The notes under the pieces were generated by a model. It had not been told where the DNA came from. It ran no database searches and saw only the letters and a list, made by a program, of their open reading frames with translations. DNA of 64,000 nt from Solirubrobacter soli DSM 22325 (GTDB lineage Bacteria > Actinomycetota > Thermoleophilia > Solirubrobacterales > Solirubrobacteraceae). Shown here piece after piece: positions 48,011 to 57,064 of this stretch. Within the stretch, counting starts at the first letter, position 1, and each line of letters begins with the position of its first letter. The stretch spans positions 372,001 through 436,000 of the forward strand of contig NZ_AUIK01000008.1 of assembly GCF_000423665.1 (NCBI RefSeq), read 5' to 3'. Position numbers and translations under genes: made by a program.

Positions 48011-49164
48011 CGCGATCCTCGATCGTACGGGAGGTGCGCATGCAGCTCGAAGCGTGATCCGTGGCGCCTGGCTTGGAAGGAACCGCCGAGGAGCTTCGTG
48101 CGTTCGCGCATGCCGGCGATCCCGCGTCCGCCGCCGGGCCGGGACTCGAAGTGCGTCGTGACGGGGTTGGCGACGGTGAGCTCGAGCGCGTCGGGGCCGA
48201 GCTGGATCGCGATCGCGGCCGATCCGGTGCCGTGACGACTGGCGTTGGTGAGCGACTCCTGCGCGATCCGGTAGACGGCGCGCGAGACCGGGGTGGGCGG
48301 GCGCCGGTGTGTCTCACCATCGATCGTGAGCTGCACGTCGAGGCCGCCGGCGCGCTGGCGCTCGATGAGGGCGGGGATCTGGTCGATGCCGGGCAACGGG
48401 GCGCGGTCCATCTCCCGCTCCTCGCGCAGGAGGCCGACGATGCGGTCGATCTCCTCGATCGTCTCGCGCGCGAGGTCTTCGATGGCTGTGACGGCCTGCG
48501 CTGAGCGCTCGCGGTCGCGGTCGCGTAGAACCCGGGCGGCCCCAGCCTGGACCAGGATCGTGTTGAGGGCGTGCCCGGCAGAGTCGTGGAGCTCGCGAGC
48601 GATTCGCGCTCGCTCTTCGGCGACCACGAGCTCGCGCTCGCGCCGGGCTTGCTCGAGCTGATCGGCAACATGGGCGCGGAGGAACCGGCGCCGGTCTCCG
48701 ATCAGCCAGGCGCCGGCCCAAAGGAAGCCCGGCGGGAGGTAGTCGGGCACCTCGTAGGGGGTCACGGCGGCCTCGATCAACACGAGTGCCGCCCAGCCCG
48801 CAGCCGCGATCGCGAGCACCGGCCACTGTCGCCCGCGCCTCGGACGAACCGCACACGCGTAGAGCGCGACTGCCGGCGCCGCCGGAGCGCTCACTCCGTA
48901 CGAGAACGCCGCCAGGGCCAGGCTCGCTGCCAGCGTGATCCCGAGCACCGCGCGCGGGTGCTGATCGCGCCACAGCAACGCGAGCGCGCTCAGCAAGACG
49001 AGCGCGACCGCCAGGCCGTCAGGGTTGGCCGTCTCGTCCGCGAAGTCCGGGTCTCCGAACCCACCGCCGAGCAGGAGCTGAAGGACCGAAAACGCCAAGA
49101 CGCCCAGGATCACCACGGCGTCGACCACTCGGTCGCGAACGCGCGGATCCAGGAGCGTCGACAT
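48007..49164 (-). CDS. Sensor histidine kinase (HisKA_3 type)
   Basis: A 385-residue NarX/DesK-like kinase. Start ATG 49164; longer frames run into the divergent promoter region. The N-terminal half has five or so helices (about residues 13-150) without a large external domain, so it may sense the membrane. The phospho-acceptor His is in RIARELHDSAGHALNTIL. The ATPase domain has the N box YRIAQESLTNASRHG and GRGIAGMRERTKLLGG. It is divergent from an MMPL exporter, with a perfect 26-bp palindrome between. Confidence 0.92.
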   Translation of the reverse strand: MSTLLDPRVRDRVVDAVVILGVLAFSVLQLLLGGGFGDPDFADETANPDGLAVALVLLSALALLWRDQHPRAVLGITLAASLALAAFSYGVSAPAAPAVALYACAVRPRRGRQWPVLAIAAAGWAALVLIEAAVTPYEVPDYLPPGFLWAGAWLIGDRRRFLRAHVADQLEQARRERELVVAEERARIARELHDSAGHALNTILVQAGAARVLRDRDRERSAQAVTAIEDLARETIEEIDRIVGLLREEREMDRAPLPGIDQIPALIERQRAGGLDVQLTIDGETHRRPPTPVSRAVYRIAQESLTNASRHGTGSAAIAIQLGPDALELTVANPVTTHFESRPGGGRGIAGMRERTKLLGGSFQARRHGSRFELHAHLPYDRGSR

Positions 49165-49215
49165 GGCCAGAGCGTACGGACGCCATCGCGCAGTGAAAAC
49201 CTCCCGCGGAACGAC

Positions 49216-49241
49216 CCGGGTCCTCCCGCGGGAGGACCCGG
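49216..49241. promoter_or_regulatory. Perfect 26-bp palindrome between kinase and MMPL genes
   Basis: CCGGGTCCTCCCG (49216-49228) and CGGGAGGACCCGG (49229-49241) are perfect complements with no spacer. An extra CCTCCCGCGG copy lies at 49200-49209, and a CGGAACG/CGTTCC pair flanks it further out. Located in the divergent region, it is a candidate binding site for the 47300 response regulator. Confidence 0.5.
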
Positions 49242-49327
49242 AAGACCGTTCCCGCGGCGGTCGCCGTGCGCGGCGCGGCGACTTACCGTCGCCCTCGATG
49301 CCCCGTACGAGTCTCGAGGACGATCCA

Positions 49328-51433
49328 GTGACCAGCTCAAGCAGCAAGGCCGGCGTGCTCGCGCGCTTCGGCGACGCGATGTTCATGCACCGGAGGAAGG
49401 TGGTTCTCGCCTGGCTGGCCGTCATCGCCGTGGCGATCGCAGGCGGGATGGGTCTCGCCGGCAAGTACACCGTCGACTACAGCACCCCCGGGTCGGACTC
49501 CAAGGCGGCGTCTGACCGGTTGACCGCAGCGTTTGCTGGTCGCTCGGGCGAATCCTTCGACATCGTCTGGACGGCGTCCGACAGCGCGACCGGCCCGGCG
49601 GTGACCGAGCGCATCGACCGCCTCCTCCAAGCAGTGGAGACGCTTCCGGGCATCGTCGACGGCACCACGGCAGCTGACGCGGAGGTCTCACGCGACGGCC
49701 GGACGGCCATCGTCCGCGTACCGCTCGACCGCATGGCCGCCGAGGTGTCCGAGGAGACCGCCGGGCGCATCGGAGAACTCGTCAGCGAGGCCGGCGGCGA
49801 CGGGCTGAAGGTGGCTGCCAACGGCCAGATCGAGGGCCTCGACAAGGAGACCGGCGGCGACGGCGAGTTGCTCGGCGTCGGCGTCGCCGCCATCGTGTTG
49901 CTCCTGACCTTCGGCGCCGTGGTGGCGGCCGGGCTACCAATCCTGCTGGCAGGGTTCGGCGTCATCGTCTCCGCCTTGCTCGGCAAGGTCTTGGCCGGAG
50001 TCATCGACACCGCCGACTGGGCTCAGGACGTATCGATCATGATCGGCCTCGGCGTCGGCATCGACTACGCGCTGCTCATCCTCACTCGCTACCGGGCCGC
50101 AGTCCGCGAGGGCCTCACGCGCCGCGACGCGAACGTCCAAGCAATGGCAACCGCCGGGCACTCCGTGGTCGTCGCCGGCCTGAGTGTGGTCATCGCCCTG
50201 CTGGGGCTGTTCATCATGCGCCTGCCCTACCTCTACGGTGTGGCGCTCGCCGCCGGCCTCACGGTGCTGGTCGTCCTGGCCGCGACGCTCACGCTGTTGC
50301 CCGCCATCGTCGGCTTCCTCGGCAAGCGCGTCGACGCGCTGCGCATCCCGGGTCTCGACCGGCCGCCCAAGGACCCTGACCGGACCCCCTCGGCACGCTG
50401 GGCACGAGCGATCGCACGCCGACCCGTCGTCGCCGTGGCGGCAGCGCTGATCGTCCTCGCGGTGCTCGCCGCGCCGCTGACCGGTATGCGCTTCGGCTTC
50501 CCCGACACCGGCAACAACCCGGAGAGCTCTATGACCCGGCAGGCCTACGACATGGTCACCCAGGGCTTCGGCGCCGGGGCCAACGCCTCGCTCATCGCCG
50601 TCGCCAAGACGCCCTCGACCGGCGCCCGCCACGCCGTCGAGACGCTGCGGACCGAGATCGGGCGCGACCGCAGCGTCGTCGCCGTGGCACCCGCGCAGTA
50701 CAACGAAGCCCGCGACACGGCGACCATCGCGATCACCCCGCGCGACGGGCCGTCCGCACCGGACACCAAGTCGCTCGTCGAACGCCTGCGCAGCGGCGTG
50801 CTCGCCCACAGCGGCGTCGACGTCAAGCTCGGCGGTGACACGGCGAGCACCGTCGACCAGGCCAAGGTGACCGCCGCCCGCCTGCCGCTGTTCATCGGCG
50901 CCGTGGTCATCCTGTCGTTCCTCCTGCTGTGGAGGGCGTTCCAGGCGCCGGTGATCGCGCTCAAGGCCGGCGTATTCACGATCCTGTCGATCCTCGCCGC
51001 CTACGGCGTCGTCGCCTACGTCGCCGAGGGCAACTGGGCCGGACAGCTGATCGGCATCGACTCAGACCTTCCCGTCCCACCGTTCATCCCCGTGATGATG
51101 TTCGCGATCACCTTCGGCCTGGCGATGGACTACGAGGTGTTCATCGTCTCGCGCATCAAGGAAGAGCGCGAACGGCTCGGAGACGCGCGCGAAGCCGTCA
51201 TCACCGGCCTCGCGCGGACCTCGAAGGTGATCACAGCGGCCGCGCTGATCATGGTGTCGGTGTTCGGGGCGTTCTCCCTGAGCAACGAACTGATCCTCAA
51301 GCTCATCGGCGTCGGGCTCGCCGCGGCGATCCTCATCGACGGAATCCTCATCCGCATGGTGCTCCTGCCCGGCGTGATGCACCTTCTCGGCGAACGCGCC
51401 TGGTGGAGGCCGCGCGCACGGGTGGCGGCATGA
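49328..51433 (+). CDS. MMPL-family transporter, second in the window
   Basis: A 701-residue RND exporter of lipids or drugs. GTG 49328 is chosen because GAGGA lies 7 bp before it; an ATG at 49298 lacks an RBS. Two MMPL units are present. The first has LGVGIDYALLILTRYR and the second FGLAMDYEVFIVSRIKEE, each with the membrane Asp-Tyr pair. It ends LLGERAWWRPR, as is usual. It is related to, but clearly diverged from, the MMPL protein at 9818. It is divergent from a LuxR-type two-component system that likely controls it. Confidence 0.93.
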   Translation: MTSSSSKAGVLARFGDAMFMHRRKVVLAWLAVIAVAIAGGMGLAGKYTVDYSTPGSDSKAASDRLTAAFAGRSGESFDIVWTASDSATGPAVTERIDRLLQAVETLPGIVDGTTAADAEVSRDGRTAIVRVPLDRMAAEVSEETAGRIGELVSEAGGDGLKVAANGQIEGLDKETGGDGELLGVGVAAIVLLLTFGAVVAAGLPILLAGFGVIVSALLGKVLAGVIDTADWAQDVSIMIGLGVGIDYALLILTRYRAAVREGLTRRDANVQAMATAGHSVVVAGLSVVIALLGLFIMRLPYLYGVALAAGLTVLVVLAATLTLLPAIVGFLGKRVDALRIPGLDRPPKDPDRTPSARWARAIARRPVVAVAAALIVLAVLAAPLTGMRFGFPDTGNNPESSMTRQAYDMVTQGFGAGANASLIAVAKTPSTGARHAVETLRTEIGRDRSVVAVAPAQYNEARDTATIAITPRDGPSAPDTKSLVERLRSGVLAHSGVDVKLGGDTASTVDQAKVTAARLPLFIGAVVILSFLLLWRAFQAPVIALKAGVFTILSILAAYGVVAYVAEGNWAGQLIGIDSDLPVPPFIPVMMFAITFGLAMDYEVFIVSRIKEERERLGDAREAVITGLARTSKVITAAALIMVSVFGAFSLSNELILKLIGVGLAAAILIDGILIRMVLLPGVMHLLGERAWWRPRARVAA

Positions 51434-51516
51434 TCGAGGCGCACGGCGCCCAATGCGCTCGCGACTCCTCAACGTGGGAGCAGCTGGAGCCCCGCACGGG
51501 CGGAGTCGCGAATCGC

Positions 51517-52398
51517 TCAACCGCGGACGATGGTGCGAAATCCGAGGTGGGAGGTCGACGTGTCGATGGGCTGTGGCATGCGCGCGGCGGGCCGGTAGCG
51601 CTGGCAGTAGTTGGGCGCGCAGAGGTGCGAGCCCCCCTTCATCACCTTGCGCGGGATGCAGAGCTCGGGACTCTCGACGGTGCAGCACGCGTGCGAGACC
51701 TCGGCCGCGGCGTCGTATGAGTCCGTCGTCCACTCCCAGACGTTGCCGATCATGTCCGACAGCCCGTAGCCGTTGGGCGGGAACGAGCCGACCGGGGCGG
51801 TGCCTTCGAAGCCGTCCTGCTTGAGGTTCTCGATCGGGAACTCGCCTTGCCAGGTGTTGGCCATCCAGCGGCCGGCCGGGGTGAACTCCTCGCCCCAGGC
51901 GTAGGTGGCGCCATCCAGGCCGCCACGGGCGGCGAACTCCCACTCGGCCTCGGTCGGGAGCTCCTTGCCCGCCCAGTGCGAGTAGGCCTCGACGTCCTCC
52001 CACGCCACGTGCACGACCGGGTGGTCCGGCCGCTTCTTGATCGAGCTGCCCGGGCCCTGCGGGTGGCGCCAGTCGGCGCCGGGCACGTAGGTCCACCAGT
52101 TGTAGTGGTTGCCGAGATCGACGCGGTGGGGCGGTTTCTGGAACACCGTCGAGGCGGGGATCAGCAGCTCTGGCTTGGCGCCCGGGTAGGCGGCCGGGTC
52201 CGGAGCCCGCTCGGCCACCGTCACGTAGCCGGTCTTGCGCACGAAGCGCTCGAACTCGCGGTTGGTGACGGTGTGCCGGTCGATCCAGAACCCGTCGACG
52301 GTGACCGGACGGGCGGGGGACTCTTCCGGATAGTGCTCATCGGAGCCCATCCGGAAGGTCCCGCCGGGGATCCACACCATGTCCGGTCCTGCTGTCAC
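51517..52398 (-). CDS. Formylglycine-generating enzyme (sulfatase maturase)
   Basis: Copper-dependent oxidase that converts the sulfatase active-site Cys to formylglycine. The 293-residue protein has the FGE start MVWIPGGTFRMGSD, the middle PVVHVAWEDVEAYSHWAGKELPTEAEWEFAARGG (marked by PVVHV and LPTEAEWE), GNVWEWTTD, and the catalytic pair Cys260/Cys265 in SHLCAPNYCQRYRPAAR. That pair distinguishes true FGE from EgtB-type relatives such as the one at 28621. It lies 5 bp downstream of a sulfatase on the same strand, its obvious substrate. Confidence 0.93.
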   Translation of the reverse strand: MTAGPDMVWIPGGTFRMGSDEHYPEESPARPVTVDGFWIDRHTVTNREFERFVRKTGYVTVAERAPDPAAYPGAKPELLIPASTVFQKPPHRVDLGNHYNWWTYVPGADWRHPQGPGSSIKKRPDHPVVHVAWEDVEAYSHWAGKELPTEAEWEFAARGGLDGATYAWGEEFTPAGRWMANTWQGEFPIENLKQDGFEGTAPVGSFPPNGYGLSDMIGNVWEWTTDSYDAAAEVSHACCTVESPELCIPRKVMKGGSHLCAPNYCQRYRPAARMPQPIDTSTSHLGFRTIVRG

Positions 52399-52403
52399 CG
52401 CTG

Positions 52404-53918
52404 CTAGTTCCCGTGGCGCTGCGACGCGGCGGCCAGCACCTTCTCGACCAGGCCTTGCGGGTTGAAGTCGGCGGGCGGCTGGCGGGGCGGAAACGCGTCG
52501 AACGTGGCGACGTGCTGTTGGACGAGGGCGGCGGCGGGAAGCACGGTCCAGAGCTTCTCACCGGCGTACAGGGGGTAGTAGGGCGCGTCCATGTGCTGCT
52601 CGAGCGGATCGATTCGCAGGTTGACCGGCTGCGGCACGGTGGGCTGGACCAGCGACCCGGCGAACCAGTCGTCCTTGGTCTGGAAGTGGACCTTCCAGTT
52701 GTTGTACCGGATGGCGAACAGCTGCCCCTCGCCGTAGTAGAAGAACTCGTGGCGCGGTGACTCGTCGCTTTCGCCGGTCAGGTAGCCGAGCTGGTCGTAG
52801 CCGTCGAGGTGCACGCGGAAGTGCTTGTCACCGGCTTGGTAGCCGTCGAGCAGCCGTTCCTTGATGTCGGGGACGCCGGCCGCCGCCATGACGGTCGGCA
52901 CCACGTCCTCGAGCGAGAAGATGCCGTTGAGCACCTGACCGGCGGGGATCTCGGCCGGCCAGCGGATGGCGAACGGCGCGCGGAAGCCGCCCTCCCAGCC
53001 CAGGCCCTTCTCCCCGCGAAACGGCGTGGTCCCGCCGTCGGGCCAGGTGAACTTCTCGGCGCCGTTGTCGGTCGCGAAGATCACGACGGTGTTCTCGGCG
53101 ATGCCGAGGTCGTCGAGCTTGCCGAGCAGTTCGCCCACGACCCAGTCCAGCTCCTGCATCCCGTCGGCGTAGACGCCGAGCCCGGTCTTGTCCTTCCAGC
53201 GTTCGGAGAGGCGCGTCCACACGTGCATGCGCGTCGTGTTGTGCCAGAGCAGGAACGGCTTGCCGGCCTGTTGGGCGCGATCGATGAAGTCCAGCGACCG
53301 AGCCAGGAGGTCGTCCTCGATCGTCTCCATCCGCTCGCGCGTCAGCGCGCCGGTGTCGGTGATGGTCTGCTTGCCCACGCGACCGAAGCGCTCGTCCTCG
53401 GTGGGATCGTCGACGTCGCTCGCCCGGCAGTCCAGCACCCCGCGGGGGGCGAACAGCTGCTGGAAGATCGGCAGATGCTTCGGGTAGTCGGGTTGCTCGG
53501 GCTCTTCCTCGGCGTTGAGGTGATAGAGGTTGCCGTAGAACTCGTCGAACCCGTGGACCGTCGGGAGGTACTCGTTGCGGTCGCCGAGGTGGTTCTTGCC
53601 GTGCTGGGCGGTCATGTAGCCCTCGGGCTTGAGCAGATCGGCGAGCGTCGGATCCTCGGCAAAGATCCCCTGCTTGGCCCCCGGCATGCCGACCGTCGTC
53701 AGGCCGGTGCGAAGCGGGATCTGACCGGTGATGAACGCCGCACGCCCGGCCGTGCAGCTCGCCTGGGCGTAGGCGTCCGTGAACATCGCGCCCTCGGCGG
53801 CGACCCGGTCGATGTTCGGCGTCCGGGTGCCCATGATCCCGCGGTGATAGGCGCTGACGTCGAACCAGCCGACGTCGTCGGCGAGGATCAGGAGGACGTT
53901 GGGCTTGTCCGTGGCCAT
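52404..53918 (-). CDS. Arylsulfatase-type sulfatase
   Basis: Hydrolyses sulfate esters. ATG 53918 (MATDKPNVLLILADD) is chosen since it precedes the metal-binding DD (residues 14-15). The active-site motif is SCTAGRAAFITGQ with Cys55 as the residue that becomes formylglycine; the usual Pro of CxPxR is Ala here, a permitted variant. Further metal and sulfate residues are in TAQHGKNHLGD and ATDNGAEKF. No signal peptide is seen, so the enzyme is probably cytoplasmic. The adjacent FGE supports activation. An LAL-type site lies upstream. Confidence 0.93.
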   Translation of the reverse strand: MATDKPNVLLILADDVGWFDVSAYHRGIMGTRTPNIDRVAAEGAMFTDAYAQASCTAGRAAFITGQIPLRTGLTTVGMPGAKQGIFAEDPTLADLLKPEGYMTAQHGKNHLGDRNEYLPTVHGFDEFYGNLYHLNAEEEPEQPDYPKHLPIFQQLFAPRGVLDCRASDVDDPTEDERFGRVGKQTITDTGALTRERMETIEDDLLARSLDFIDRAQQAGKPFLLWHNTTRMHVWTRLSERWKDKTGLGVYADGMQELDWVVGELLGKLDDLGIAENTVVIFATDNGAEKFTWPDGGTTPFRGEKGLGWEGGFRAPFAIRWPAEIPAGQVLNGIFSLEDVVPTVMAAAGVPDIKERLLDGYQAGDKHFRVHLDGYDQLGYLTGESDESPRHEFFYYGEGQLFAIRYNNWKVHFQTKDDWFAGSLVQPTVPQPVNLRIDPLEQHMDAPYYPLYAGEKLWTVLPAAALVQQHVATFDAFPPRQPPADFNPQGLVEKVLAAASQRHGN

Positions 53919-53991
53919 CGTTACCCACTTCCGGTTGGTTGTCTTCGGCGCGGCGAGGCGTCCGGGCGCGCAGCCGCGCCCCATCCGGAAC

Positions 53992-54010
53992 GATCACCGG
54001 ATGGGGGATG
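53992..54010. promoter_or_regulatory. LAL-type operator, site D (sulfatase-FGE)
   Basis: GATCACCGGATGGGGGATG, whose last 14 bases match site B at 13 positions. An overlapping hairpin CATCCGG/CCGGATG occupies 53982-54003. Its centre lies 83 bp upstream of the sulfatase ATG on the minus strand. Confidence 0.5.
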
Positions 54011-54037
54011 GCCGTGATCAGGGTGGTCCGGCGGTCG

Positions 54038-54097
54038 TCAGCGCCGACGCGCGACGCGTCGTGAGGTGCGGCGGGCGACTCTGCGGGCTGCGAACAT
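54038..54097 (-). CDS. 19-residue basic micro-ORF
   Basis: MFAARRVARRTSRRVARRR, with an AGGAG box five bases before its ATG, lies 28 bp after the stop of the DUF6325-like gene on the same strand. Ten of nineteen residues are Arg. Some actinobacterial DUF6325 genes are followed by a short basic protein with a longer hydrophobic C-terminus, so this may be a truncated relative. It may also be a chance frame. Confidence 0.3.
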   Translation of the reverse strand: MFAARRVARRTSRRVARRR

Positions 54098-54125
54098 CTC
54101 TGCTCCTGTCGTCGTGATGGAACTG

Positions 54126-54668
54126 CTAGGCCGTCTGCCGACGCGTGTCGGCCGCGTGCAATTCCTGCGCTTCCTGGCTGGACAGCAGCCCGATCTCGAC
54201 GAGGTCGAGCGGGCTGATGAAGCCGTCGCTGATGCGGTACCCGCCGGCGCGGGCGACCGCGTCGCGCAGCGGCACGGCCCACTGGTGCTCGAGCAGGATC
54301 AGCGCGGCCGCGGAGTCGTTCGGGATCTCCTCGATGACGTCCCACGCGTCCTCGTCGCTGAACGCGCTGATGCCGTCGGCGGCCGCCTCGGCGCCCGCTT
54401 CGGCACCGGCGTACAGGCCCTCTTCGCCTTCGATGCCGAGACCGACGAGGGCACCGACCATGCTGCCGAGCTCGATCGCCTCCTCCTTGGAGAGGTTGCT
54501 GAGGTGCATCACCTCGATCTCTCCGTTGGCGTCCTTGTGCACGGCGAGCGCGTCGATCACGCGCACGGTGTCGCTGTCGCGCAAGCGCTCCAGCTCGGCG
54601 ATGATCTCGCCGTGGAACTCCGGGTGCTCGAAGCCGAGCACGATGAGCTGAACTGGCCCAATGGCCAT
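54126..54668 (-). CDS. DUF6325/DUF1269-like protein
   Basis: A 180-residue protein. ATG 54668 is chosen for its GAGGAGG RBS; the frame is open 14 codons further. The N-terminus MAIGPVQLIVLGFEHPEF, then a ferredoxin-like fold and a Gly/Ala-rich amphipathic stretch (GSMVGALVGLGIEGEEG near residues 70-86, AGAEAGAEAA following), fits DUF6325/DUF1269. A segment LILLEHQWAVPLRDAVARAGG is also typical. The role is unknown; such genes are often stress-linked. It is divergent from the LAL regulator with an operator-like dyad between. Confidence 0.75.
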   Translation of the reverse strand: MAIGPVQLIVLGFEHPEFHGEIIAELERLRDSDTVRVIDALAVHKDANGEIEVMHLSNLSKEEAIELGSMVGALVGLGIEGEEGLYAGAEAGAEAAADGISAFSDEDAWDVIEEIPNDSAAALILLEHQWAVPLRDAVARAGGYRISDGFISPLDLVEIGLLSSQEAQELHAADTRRQTA

Positions 54669-54724
54669 CGTTCCGCCTCCTCGGTCGCTGAAGTACCGAC
54701 CCTCACGCACCCGGAACGTCCGCG

Positions 54725-54742
54725 CATCGCCCCGATGGGATG
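54725..54742. promoter_or_regulatory. LAL-type operator, site E (regulator/DUF6325 promoter)
   Basis: CATCGCCCCGATGGGATG, whose reverse complement is CATCCCATCGGGGCGATG. It lies between the divergent DUF6325-like gene and the LAL regulator. Its centre is 49.5 bp from the regulator's ATG. It differs from site F at one position. Confidence 0.6.
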
Positions 54743-54782
54743 AAGACTCACAGGGCGAAACGGCTCACAGTCGGGCGAGCCG

Positions 54783-57005
54783 ATGATCGAGCTGCCGTTC
54801 GAGCTGTTGGAGTCGAAGTTGCGACCGCCGCGGACCAACGGCCGCGGCGTCAGACGCACGGCGCTGGTCGAGCAACTCAACCGCGCGAGCCATGTGCCGA
54901 TCGTGATGCTCTGCGCCGGCCCTGGCTACGGGAAGACCACGGCGCTCGCGCAATGGGCGCAGTCGCAAGGAGAGCGGCCGTTTGCGTGGGTCACCGTCGA
55001 TCAGCACGACAACGACCCCGTCGTCCTGCTCACCTACCTGGCCGTGGCGATCGATCGCGTCGCACCGATCGATCGGGGCGTCTTCGAGGCGCTCGCCTCG
55101 CCCGGCACGTCGGTGGAGGCGACGGTCGTTCCCCGGCTGGGAGCCGAGCTGGCCGGCCTGGACCGTACGATCGTGCTCGGGCTCGACGACGTCCAAGCGA
55201 TCCGCAACCCGCGGTGCATCGACGCGATCGTGGCGCTCGCAGGACACGTGGGCGAAGGCTCGCAGCTGGCGCTCACCACACGCGACGGCTCGGCATTGCC
55301 GATGGGACTCCTCCGCGCCCGCGGGCTCAGCCTCGAGCTCGGGCCCGACACCCTCCGCATGGACGTCAGTGAAGCGCGAGACCTGCTGCGCGCATCGGGC
55401 TTGGAGCTCTCCGAGACGGACGTCGACGAACTCGTCCGCCGAACGGAAGGCTGGCCGGCCGGCCTGTATCTCGCAGCGCTCTCATCAGGCACCGGGGTCG
55501 CGCCGGGAGAGATCGGCTCGCTGACGGGCAACCATCCCTTCATCGCCGATTTCCTGCGCTCGGAGTTCTTCGCGCAGTTGCCCCCGCACGAGCTGCGGTT
55601 CCTCACCGCGACGAGCATGCTCGAGCAGCTCTCCGGACCGCTCTGTGATGCCGTCCTCGCGTCGAGTGGTTCAGCCGACATCCTCGACTCGCTCGCGCAC
55701 TCCAACCGGTTCGTGGTCAGCCTCGACCGCGAGCGCGAGTGGTATCGCTGTCACCCGCTCGTCCGCGACCTGCTGGCCGCGGAGCTCGCACGATCTCGTC
55801 CGGAGCTCGTCTCGCCGATGCTCCGTCGCGCGTCGGATTGGTGCGCGGCGAACCGACACGAGATCGACGCCATCCGCTACGCACAGAACGACGGCGACCC
55901 CGACCGCGTCGCCGCGCTCATGGAGCGCTGGACCATGCCGGTCTTCCAGAGCGGCCGCACCGCCACCGTCGAGACCTGGTTCGATTGGCTCGACGCCAAC
56001 GGCGGGGTGGGCGGATATCCCTCGGTCGCCGTCATCGGCGCGATGTTCCACGGGGTGATGGGGGAGCCGACCGCATCGGAGCGATGTGCCGAGCTGGCCG
56101 CGCGGGGCACCTACGAGGGCACCCTGCCCGACGGCAGCGCGTCGATCGAGTCCTGGCGCGCGATGCTGCGCGCGTTCCGCGGCTGCGACGGCATCACGGG
56201 GATGCATGCCGATGCCGAGCTCGCCGTCGCAACGCTCGCCCCCGCGAGCGTGTGGCACCCGGTCGCGATGGTGCTGCTGGGGTGGGCGACCCTGCTCAGC
56301 GGCGCTCCCGTCGAGGCCGATGACGTCTTCGCCGACGTCGTGGATGAAGCCGCGGACCTCGGGGCGCCGGACATGATCGCCATCGCGCTGGCCGAGCGGG
56401 CGCTGATCGCGATCGGGCGAGAGGAGTGGGTGCGCGCCGACGAGCTCGCCGAACGGGCGATCACGAGCGCTCGGCACTCGCACCGGGAGAACGCGGCGCT
56501 CAACGCCGTCGTCTACGCGGTCGCGGGACGAACCGCGCTGCACCGCGGACGGACGTCGCACGCGTACGACCTCTTGGCGAACGCGCAGCGCCGGCTCCCG
56601 CAACTCACCTACGCCCTCCCCGTCCCCGCGGTCCAGACCAGGCTCGAGCTCGCGCACGCGTACCTCACCCTCGCCGACCAGGCGGGCGCGCGGACCATGC
56701 TCAGGGAGATCGACGCGATCCTGCGACGCCGGCCGGACCTGGGAAACCTGCCGGCGCAGGCGGCCGAGATCGAGACGACGGTGAGCACCGCCGGCCTCAG
56801 CGCGCCCGGATCCTCGACGCTCACAGCGGCGGAGCTGCACGTGCTGCCGCTCCTGACCACCCACCTCACCTTCCCGGAGATCGGCGCGCGGATCCATCTC
56901 TCACGCCACACGGTGAAGTCGCACTCGGTGTCGATCTACCGCAAGCTCGGCGTCACGTCTCGCACCGCCGCAATCGAGAAGGCCCGGGACATCGGGCTGC
57001 TCTGA
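54783..57005 (+). CDS. LAL-family (MalT-like) LuxR transcriptional activator
   Basis: A 740-residue signal-transduction ATPase with a DNA-binding end. The N-terminal NTPase has Walker A CAGPGYGKTT (about residues 44-53) and Walker B TIVLGLDDVQ, followed by winged-helix and TPR-like helical repeats (about 330-660). The last 65 residues are a LuxR helix-turn-helix (LTAAELHVLPLLTTHLTFPEIGARIHLSRHTVKSH, marked by LTAAEL and RHTVKSH). MalT-type proteins activate transcription when bound to ATP and an inducer. Matching dyads around it and in the island suggest it controls a regulon including itself. Confidence 0.92.
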   Translation: MIELPFELLESKLRPPRTNGRGVRRTALVEQLNRASHVPIVMLCAGPGYGKTTALAQWAQSQGERPFAWVTVDQHDNDPVVLLTYLAVAIDRVAPIDRGVFEALASPGTSVEATVVPRLGAELAGLDRTIVLGLDDVQAIRNPRCIDAIVALAGHVGEGSQLALTTRDGSALPMGLLRARGLSLELGPDTLRMDVSEARDLLRASGLELSETDVDELVRRTEGWPAGLYLAALSSGTGVAPGEIGSLTGNHPFIADFLRSEFFAQLPPHELRFLTATSMLEQLSGPLCDAVLASSGSADILDSLAHSNRFVVSLDREREWYRCHPLVRDLLAAELARSRPELVSPMLRRASDWCAANRHEIDAIRYAQNDGDPDRVAALMERWTMPVFQSGRTATVETWFDWLDANGGVGGYPSVAVIGAMFHGVMGEPTASERCAELAARGTYEGTLPDGSASIESWRAMLRAFRGCDGITGMHADAELAVATLAPASVWHPVAMVLLGWATLLSGAPVEADDVFADVVDEAADLGAPDMIAIALAERALIAIGREEWVRADELAERAITSARHSHRENAALNAVVYAVAGRTALHRGRTSHAYDLLANAQRRLPQLTYALPVPAVQTRLELAHAYLTLADQAGARTMLREIDAILRRRPDLGNLPAQAAEIETTVSTAGLSAPGSSTLTAAELHVLPLLTTHLTFPEIGARIHLSRHTVKSHSVSIYRKLGVTSRTAAIEKARDIGLL

Positions 57006-57013
57006 ACCACGTT

Positions 57014-57031
57014 CATCCAATCGGGGCGATG
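57014..57031. promoter_or_regulatory. LAL-type operator, site F (CMD-like gene)
   Basis: CATCCAATCGGGGCGATG, one mismatch from the reverse complement of site E, so the two frame the LAL gene as inverted repeats. Its centre is 42.5 bp before GTG 57065, and it overlaps the alternative ATG at 57029. Confidence 0.6.
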
Positions 57032-57064
57032 CCGACAGCGCCGGCGCACGCTGTCATTCATGCG

